From: a bacterium
GTDB taxonomy: Bacteria > Desulfobacterota_D > UBA1144
DNA length: 9,323 nt
Direction: 5' to 3'
NCBI GenBank assembly: GCA_002701865.2
Contig: NZWH02000004.1
Span: forward strand, 15,237-24,559
A program made the translations under genes and the position numbers. The notes under the pieces were generated by a model. The model was not told where the DNA came from. It searched no databases and was given only the letters and a program-made list of their open reading frames with translations. Shown one piece after another: positions 5,014 through 9,323 of the stretch; the stretch's first letter is position 1; each line of letters starts with the position of its first letter.

Positions 5014-6312
5014 CTAGAATATGTATCCAAGACCTAGGCTAAGGATTCTAGAATCTCCATTCTCCGCTTTGTCTGTATATCTTGTAACATCCATTTTTAA
5101 CGCAACGTTATAGATCGGCTTAACCGTTAAACCAAAAGTATAATATTGTGTATCGTAATCACTGTTTGTAAAAGCTGAGCTATCAACTTCATCATGGAAA
5201 TTCAGATTTTCATATCTGTAGAAAGGTGCAACGTACCAATCTGTTCCAATCATTGAGCCAACATCTTTAGCTACACTATAGTAATAACCTTTTTGTTTAG
5301 TACCGAATTTTTCATGAAGATTACTTGTTAAAGTTGAGTTTAATCTTGAAACAGAACTAAATCTGTTTTCATGATATAAGAATGTGTATTCATAACTTGA
5401 AATTTCACCCTTGACCCAACCTGTTAACATTCTAACAGATGAGTTAGAATCATTAACTGTTACTGATGTACCACTTTTTGGGTTAATTTCACCGTCATAA
5501 ATTGAAAATCCAACATCCGCATACTCGTTAAGATGGACTAAAATATGTGCAACGTTAGCGAATTCATTACTTACTGTTTCGCCTCCCTTACCTCTAAAGT
5601 CTCTCATGCCAGCGCCTTTTTTAGCAGCCGCAGGATTTTGCCAACTGTTAACGTAGTACCATTTATATTCAACTTTATCATCCATTAATGAACCATAAAT
5701 ACCAATACCATTTTCTCTAGATGTAGTTGGAATTAATTTATTCTCAACCCATGGTCTAAATACTCCATGAAATGTTGTAGGTTCGTGCATTTCGTTCACT
5801 ATACCCATTGGTAAAAGTAAAAGACCTGCTCTAAAGCCTAACTTGCCGTCAAACTTTTTTGGATCATAATCAATATAAGCAAATTCTAGATATGATTCTT
5901 TAACATGCTCAAATTCTAATTCTGTGTTAAGAGACCATTCGTCATCGAACTTGTATCCTATATATATGACACCTCTATAAGCATCAGATTTATCGTAATT
6001 GTCACCTGCTAAATATGATTTGTTATAAATTTCTCCATAACCACCAATAGCAAGACCCCTTGACGTGTTATAAACTTTTGACGCCGCAGGACCAAAACCT
6101 TTAACTGAGCCAATTTCGCCGCCGTAAAGTTCTTGATTTCTCAAAGTTTCAATTTCTTCAGCAAGAATACTAATTTTTTCGTCAGTCGAAGCTGATGAGA
6201 AAGAAGAACTATTTAAATCTGCTGATTCTTTAGAAAAAGAATTTGAACAAGGAACTACTAATAGTGCAAAAACAACTAGAAGTAGAACTCTAACTTTTTT
6301 AAAGTCTATCAT
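5014..6312 (-). CDS. Outer-membrane porin
   Basis: This 432-residue beta-barrel protein has a signal peptide at about 1-27. A short heptad-like segment EKISILAEEIETLRNQ (45-60) may help trimerise, and it is followed by alternating amphipathic strands. The protein ends in Phe (LGLGYIF), the usual outer-membrane assembly signal. Family marks of a widespread proteobacterial porin group are GGYGEIYN (90-97), GIVNEMHEPTTFHGV (170-184) and LIPTTSRENGIG (193-204). I chose the ATG at 6312, not the one 15 codons upstream, because AGGAGG lies 6 bases before it and the signal peptide then starts correctly. Cys22 follows Pro, so a lipobox is unlikely. A promoter lies in the gap after apbE. The substrate is unknown; the neighbours suggest an iron or electron-acceptor role, which is inference. 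Confidence 0.9.
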   Translation of the reverse strand: MIDFKKVRVLLLVVFALLVVPCSNSFSKESADLNSSSFSSASTDEKISILAEEIETLRNQELYGGEIGSVKGFGPAASKVYNTSRGLAIGGYGEIYNKSYLAGDNYDKSDAYRGVIYIGYKFDDEWSLNTELEFEHVKESYLEFAYIDYDPKKFDGKLGFRAGLLLLPMGIVNEMHEPTTFHGVFRPWVENKLIPTTSRENGIGIYGSLMDDKVEYKWYYVNSWQNPAAAKKGAGMRDFRGKGGETVSNEFANVAHILVHLNEYADVGFSIYDGEINPKSGTSVTVNDSNSSVRMLTGWVKGEISSYEYTFLYHENRFSSVSRLNSTLTSNLHEKFGTKQKGYYYSVAKDVGSMIGTDWYVAPFYRYENLNFHDEVDSSAFTNSDYDTQYYTFGLTVKPIYNVALKMDVTRYTDKAENGDSRILSLGLGYIF

Positions 6313-6318
6313 AATTTT

Positions 6319-6341
6319 CCTCCTATAATAGATATTATGGA
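6319..6341 (-). promoter_or_regulatory. Porin Shine-Dalgarno site and overlapping hairpin
   Basis: A full AGGAGG (6324-6319) lies 6 bases before the ATG at 6312 and decides the start. Directly upstream, TCC-ATAATA-TC-TATTAT-A-GGA (6341-6321) can fold into a stem with one bulged A that takes in the first part of the AGGAGG. The Shine-Dalgarno site is clear; the regulatory role of the AT-rich stem is speculative. Confidence 0.55.
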
Positions 6342-6365
6342 TATAAGACATCCACAATGACTTTA

Positions 6366-6393
6366 ATCATACATAAATCATATTTTTTGTAAA
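6366..6393 (-). promoter_or_regulatory. Porin promoter
   Basis: TTTACA (6393-6388) and TATGAT (6371-6366) are separated by 16 bases on the minus strand, each one base from consensus. The start of transcription would be near 6359, giving a leader of about 47 bases with the hairpin and AGGAGG. The -35 box starts only a few bases after the apbE stop codon. Confidence 0.55.
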
Positions 6394-6397
6394 GGTT

Positions 6398-7366
6398 TCA
6401 TTGAAAATTATTAAATAAAGTTTTAGTTTCCCTATTTTTAGTCCTTTTTAAAACTATAGCTTTAATGTCTTTAGCTTCTTTTAAAAATTCCAAAGCCTTC
6501 TCTAGTGGCATTGCTTGTAGCGATGTTGACATGGCATCTGAATAAATAGGGTCATTACTTATTACGGAGATAGAGATATTTTTCTTACTTTTAAATATTT
6601 TTTGTTTGGGATTAAGAATATGTGAGAAACTATCACTTTTAATTTTTATTATTTTTGAATATTGACTTGAAGTTGATATAGATAAATTGTTCAAATTAAC
6701 CGTAGAATTAATCTCATCATTGAAATCAGGATTTTTAATTGAGACTTTCCAGTTTGACTTATTTGATAGAGTACTAACGTTACCTCCAAAATTTAATAAT
6801 ACATCATCGATGCCAGATTCTTTAAACGTCTTCAACATAAGTCTTATGACATAGCCTTCAGCTAATCCATCTAAATCTATTTTTATACATTTCTTTTTTT
6901 TAATTATAGTTCTTAATTCATAATCTAAAACCAGATTTTTTACTCCCACGCATTCCAGGTGATTTTTTGATTCGTTATAAATAGATTTATGATTATTTAG
7001 ACTGCCAACAGTTATATCAAAATACCCATCAGAAATTTCATTGTAATAAACTCCTTCCTTGATAAGAAAGAAAAGATCCTTGCTTAGTTCAATATTTTTA
7101 TTGGATATTGAATCATTTAATCTTGATAACTCTGAATTGGGATTTTTAGAGTTTAGTACTAGTTCCAAAGAATTAGGAATTTTTTGAGCTTTATAGATTA
7201 TGGAATTTACCTCATCGCTATCGAGCTCAGAGTGAACAACAAAATCTAAGTTAGTTCCCCATGCGATGAAGCTTCCTCTAAACTCTTTAGATAATGATAT
7301 ATTGGGAATTAGAAATAAAATTAGTATTAAGCTTATTTGTCTGAGGAGAATGTTAAATTCTTGCAA
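6398..7366 (-). CDS. apbE: ApbE, FAD:protein FMN transferase (secreted)
   Basis: ApbE cleaves FAD and attaches FMN covalently to Thr/Ser of extracytoplasmic FMN_bind proteins, releasing AMP. This 322-residue protein has an N-terminal hydrophobic export segment (about 8-26) without a lipobox Cys. The family pattern follows: SELSRLN (78-84), SDGYFDIT (112-119), DLDGLAEGY (164-172; commonly DLGGIAKGY), LNFGGN (191-196), SISTSS (229-234), SHILNPK (248-254; commonly H-I-I-D-P), and the metal-site region SDAMSTSL (276-283). The Lys-to-Glu and Asp-to-Asn changes are unusual, but the fold looks intact. The start is TTG at 7366, because no ATG lies before the signal segment. It overlaps the PfkB kinase gene by 14 bases, so it is probably co-transcribed with it. 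A likely substrate is the FMN-binding protein at 4352-4870. Confidence 0.92.
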   Translation of the reverse strand: MQEFNILLRQISLILILFLIPNISLSKEFRGSFIAWGTNLDFVVHSELDSDEVNSIIYKAQKIPNSLELVLNSKNPNSELSRLNDSISNKNIELSKDLFFLIKEGVYYNEISDGYFDITVGSLNNHKSIYNESKNHLECVGVKNLVLDYELRTIIKKKKCIKIDLDGLAEGYVIRLMLKTFKESGIDDVLLNFGGNVSTLSNKSNWKVSIKNPDFNDEINSTVNLNNLSISTSSQYSKIIKIKSDSFSHILNPKQKIFKSKKNISISVISNDPIYSDAMSTSLQAMPLEKALEFLKEAKDIKAIVLKRTKNRETKTLFNNFQ

Positions 7367-8258
7367 TCTTTCTTAGTTCCCTTTCTCTTTTTAAAATATC
7401 CTTCTTTTTTAGATTAAGCAGACTGTCAACGCCAAAACTCTCAATAGTAAAAGATGATAGAGCCGATGCATATACCATCGAGTCAATAATAGACTTAGAA
7501 GTTAGAGAGGTCAGAATGTCTAGTGAGCTAAAAAGTGCTCCAGCATAGCTATCCCCGGCACCAGTTGGATCTACAACATCACAAAATGGATAGCTTGGAA
7601 CCCAATCAAAGCTTTTCTTTGTAACCAATAAAGATCCACCACTTCCTCTTTTAACAATAAGAAACTTTATGCCTATATCATTAGTTAGAACTTTTAAGCA
7701 ATCATGTAAAGACTTCTTCTTACCAATCAATCGAAGTTCTAGCTCATTTATTGTGAGAATATCAACTTTTTTTAATATCTTAAGTAGCTGTTTTCTTTTA
7801 AATCCAATCCAAAAATTCATAGTATCTAAACCAATTATTTTGGGTCTCTCATATAGGTCAACAACCTTATTTTGTAAATCGGGATCTATGTTAGCTAAGA
7901 AAAGTATAGACTTTTTTTCTTTGTATGAATCTGGAATTTCTGGAGAAAAAGATTCAAAAACATTTAAATTTGTAAAGTTTGTTTCAGGATCTTCAGAGAA
8001 ACTGTTATATTTCCCACCCCAGCTAAAAGTTTTACCTTTTTTCACAACTAATCCTTCAGTGGAAATTCCTTTTTTGTTTAGAGTTTGAATTGTTTTTTTT
8101 GGAAAATCTTTTCCAACAACTGAAACAATATTGACCTTGGTTTTAAAACTGGCAGCAAGAGAGAAATATATACAAGAGCCACCCACTATTCTTTTTCTTG
8201 AGCCTCTTGGTGTTTCAATATCATCAAAAGCCGATGAACCTACTACAATAATACTCAT
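7353..8258 (-). CDS. PfkB-family sugar/nucleoside kinase
   Basis: This 301-residue cytosolic ribokinase-superfamily kinase transfers phosphate from ATP to a sugar or nucleoside hydroxyl. Seen in it are an N-terminal glycine pair (IVGGS, 24-28), NELE (171-174), KRGSGG (203-208), and the signature VVDPTGAGDSYAGAL (228-242) with catalytic Asp236 in the anion hole. The C-terminal SFTIESFGVDSL (269-280) is typical of a PfkB subgroup found next to MTAP genes. The start ATG overlaps the MTAP stop by 4 bases (ATGA), with AAGG upstream, so translation is coupled. The natural substrate is not readable from sequence. Adenosine or another purine nucleoside is a reasonable guess from the phosphorylase partner, but a carbohydrate is possible. 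Confidence 0.88.
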   Translation of the reverse strand: MSIIVVGSSAFDDIETPRGSRKRIVGGSCIYFSLAASFKTKVNIVSVVGKDFPKKTIQTLNKKGISTEGLVVKKGKTFSWGGKYNSFSEDPETNFTNLNVFESFSPEIPDSYKEKKSILFLANIDPDLQNKVVDLYERPKIIGLDTMNFWIGFKRKQLLKILKKVDILTINELELRLIGKKKSLHDCLKVLTNDIGIKFLIVKRGSGGSLLVTKKSFDWVPSYPFCDVVDPTGAGDSYAGALFSSLDILTSLTSKSIIDSMVYASALSSFTIESFGVDSLLNLKKKDILKRERELRKIARI

Positions 8259-9115
8259 GCTAAAAGATACCTTCTTATAATTGCAGACAGTTTCTCTTTA
8301 GATTCGTCTGTTATTGAGTCCATTGAACTTATAATAGAAGACTGTAATGCGTTCTTTATATATTCGTCTTTCTCTTCTGGTATATTTCCAAGCACTTCCG
8401 AAATAACCATCCTAGCATTTTGAACATTATTATTCATAGTGCTGACAACCTCATCAACTGTTACTGAATCGTGTCCTTCATGCCAACAATCATAGTCAGT
8501 ACTTAAAGCTAAAGTTGAATAACATATTTCAGCTTCTCTAGCTAATTTTGCTTCTGGCATATTTGTCATTCCTATAATATCAGCACCCAGGCTTCTATAG
8601 AAATTACTTTCAGCTAAAGAAGAAAACTGCGGGCCTTCTATACAAACATAAGTACCACCTTCTTTATATGAAAAACCTAACTTCTTACATGAATCAACCA
8701 TGATAGATGATAAATTTTCACTTACCGGTTTAGCCATAGAAACATGAGCAACTATTCCTTCATCAAAAAAGGTATTGAATCTATTTTTTGTAAAATCTAT
8801 AAATTGGTCAGGGATTACAATAGTTCCAGGAGGAATCTCTTCCTTCAAACTCCCCACAGCACTAACCGAAATAATCCAATCGATGCCTAGAAATTTTAAT
8901 GCATATATATTTGCCCTAAAGTTAATTTGAGAGGGGCCAATCAAATGCCCTCTTCCATGTCGAGATAAGAAGTATACTTCAAGACCGTCTTGCTCTGTCT
9001 TAAGAATAGAATCAGATGTAGATCCCCATGGAGTAACTATATTTAGCTCTTCAGCGTTAGAAGGATCTTCAATATCATAGAGTCCGCTTCCACCAATGAT
9101 TGCAACTTTTTTCAT
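8255..9115 (-). CDS. mtnP: S-methyl-5'-thioadenosine phosphorylase
   Basis: MTAP cleaves methylthioadenosine with phosphate to adenine and methylthioribose-1-phosphate, in purine and methionine salvage in the cytosol. This 286-residue protein shows the class II purine phosphorylase pattern: GGSGLYD (8-14), RHGRGH (52-57) for phosphate, NFRAN (65-69), SAVGSLKEE (85-93), EGPQFSS (160-166), GMTNMPEAKLAREAE (182-196) and STDYDCW (205-211). The aspartates of TDYD favour 6-aminopurines (MTA, adenosine) over inosine or guanosine. I place the start at the ATG at 9115 because GGAGGT lies 4 bases upstream and the protein then begins MKKVAIIGGSG; a longer frame adds 21 non-family residues. It is the first gene of a likely mtnP-pfkB-apbE transcript. 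Confidence 0.94.
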   Translation of the reverse strand: MKKVAIIGGSGLYDIEDPSNAEELNIVTPWGSTSDSILKTEQDGLEVYFLSRHGRGHLIGPSQINFRANIYALKFLGIDWIISVSAVGSLKEEIPPGTIVIPDQFIDFTKNRFNTFFDEGIVAHVSMAKPVSENLSSIMVDSCKKLGFSYKEGGTYVCIEGPQFSSLAESNFYRSLGADIIGMTNMPEAKLAREAEICYSTLALSTDYDCWHEGHDSVTVDEVVSTMNNNVQNARMVISEVLGNIPEEKDEYIKNALQSSIISSMDSITDESKEKLSAIIRRYLLA

Positions 9116-9119
9116 TATG

Positions 9120-9125
9120 ACCTCC
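9120..9125 (-). promoter_or_regulatory. MTAP Shine-Dalgarno site
   Basis: GGAGGT on the minus strand, 4 bases before the ATG at 9115, fixes the MTAP start against the longer open frame. Confidence 0.75.
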
Positions 9126-9143
9126 GAGCAATAATTGATTTTA

Positions 9144-9172
9144 ATTATACAATGAATGTTTTTTTTATCTAA
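9144..9172 (-). promoter_or_regulatory. Probable promoter of the mtnP operon
   Basis: A perfect TATAAT at 9149-9144 follows TG directly. The -35 position at 17 bases reads TTAGAT, a poor match, but the spacer contains a run of eight A. The predicted start is near 9137, giving a leader of about 22 bases that contains the Shine-Dalgarno site. Confidence 0.5.
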
Positions 9173-9195
9173 TAGCAAAATGTTAATTAAAAAAA

Positions 9196-9223
9196 TTGAT
9201 AATTAAAAATTGTGTGCTATATT
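9196..9223 (+). promoter_or_regulatory. sucD promoter
   Basis: TTGATA (9196-9201), a 16-base spacer and TATATT (9218-9223) preceded by TGC, which is an extended -10. The predicted start is near 9230, about 15 bases before the sucD ATG. A second TATTAT at 9231-9236 sits 8 bases before the ATG, the same spacing as TATAAT before the SufT-like gene. Confidence 0.55.
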
Positions 9224-9244
9224 TTTTCTCTATTATTCAATGAT

Positions 9245-9323
9245 ATGAGTATTCTAGTTAATAATGAAACAAAATTAATCGTTCAAGGCATCACTGGAAG
9301 CCAAGGATTATTTCATGCAACCC
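9245..9323 (+). CDS. sucD: Succinyl-CoA ligase alpha subunit (5' end, runs off right edge)
   Basis: Only 26 codons are present. They read MSILVNNETKL followed by IVQGITGSQGLFHAT, which is the characteristic SucD start: a short strand, then the Rossmann-type CoA-binding loop G-x-T-G-x-x-G. SucD pairs with SucC to interconvert succinyl-CoA and succinate with formation of ATP or GTP in the TCA cycle. The ATG at 9245 has no Shine-Dalgarno. A two-codon frame (ATG at 9240, TGA ending at 9248) overlaps it. There is no sucC upstream; the neighbour is the divergent MTAP gene. The N-terminal motif makes the call strong despite the short length. Confidence 0.9.
   Translation, partial: MSILVNNETKLIVQGITGSQGLFHAT

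Noticed and set aside
6243..6252. Lipoprotein signal at Cys22 of the porin
   Set aside because: Proline at -1 does not fit a lipobox, and the protein ends as a beta-barrel.
6366..6393. Fur box over the porin promoter (repeated TATGATT)
   Set aside because: The repeats are direct, not the inverted GATAAT arrangement; too weak to call.
7669..8088. Plus-strand frame of 139 codons
   Set aside because: Antisense shadow of the PfkB kinase; low-complexity Ser/Phe/Leu translation.
9240..9248. Two-codon frame ATG-ATA-TGA overlapping the sucD start
   Set aside because: Expected by chance in AT-rich sequence; no evidence of use.

Overview
This AT-rich window (about two-thirds A+T by eye) comes from a Gram-negative bacterium. 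An outer-membrane porin ending in Phe, secreted proteins, and the MEP-pathway enzyme IspG support that. The mix of a DUF1844 protein, an ispG/Mrp neighbourhood, an MTAP-PfkB pair and a porin of the 'G-I-x-N-E-x-H-E-P-x-T-F' family resembles a deltaproteobacteria-like or related marine lineage. That placement is inference; no ribosomal RNA is present to confirm it.

Left part (1-2639): the 5' portion of ispG on the minus strand diverges from a plus-strand group. This group holds a SufT-like MIP18/DUF59 protein, an Mrp/ApbC-type P-loop ATPase with its own N-terminal DUF59 domain, and a small DUF1844 protein. The theme is iron-sulfur cluster assembly beside a 4Fe-4S client enzyme. The Mrp protein lacks the usual C-terminal CxxC.

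Middle part (2642-7366, all minus strand; read from right to left): a secreted ApbE (FAD:protein FMN transferase), an outer-membrane porin, a secreted FMN-binding-domain protein with the putative flavinylation site S-G-S-T, a four-helix membrane protein with three histidines in one helix, a small secreted protein of unknown function, and an FTR1-family iron permease with both REXXE motifs. I read this as a candidate flavin-dependent iron reduction and uptake system. The porin would admit substrate, ApbE would load FMN on the FMN-binding protein, the four-helix protein could carry electrons across the inner membrane, and FTR1 would import the iron. Individual families are known and ApbE/iron-transporter neighbourhoods have been described, but this combination, and the two unnamed proteins, look worth following up. 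The 143-base gap between the porin and the FMN-binding gene holds a GC-rich 14-bp stem. Its two G-U pairs occur only in the minus-strand RNA, so it is probably a structured RNA element.

Right part (7353-9323): methylthioadenosine phosphorylase and a PfkB-family kinase overlap by 4 bases. The kinase overlaps apbE by 14 bases, so the three are probably one transcript. Divergent from them, the first 26 codons of sucD start at 9245 behind a good extended -10 promoter and run off the window.

No tRNA, rRNA, CRISPR array, insertion sequence or integrase was seen. Several genes (sufT-like, ispG, the FMN-binding gene, sucD) lack a Shine-Dalgarno sequence and have promoter-like boxes close to the ATG, whereas the MTAP, porin, DUF1844 and 116-residue-protein genes have good ones.
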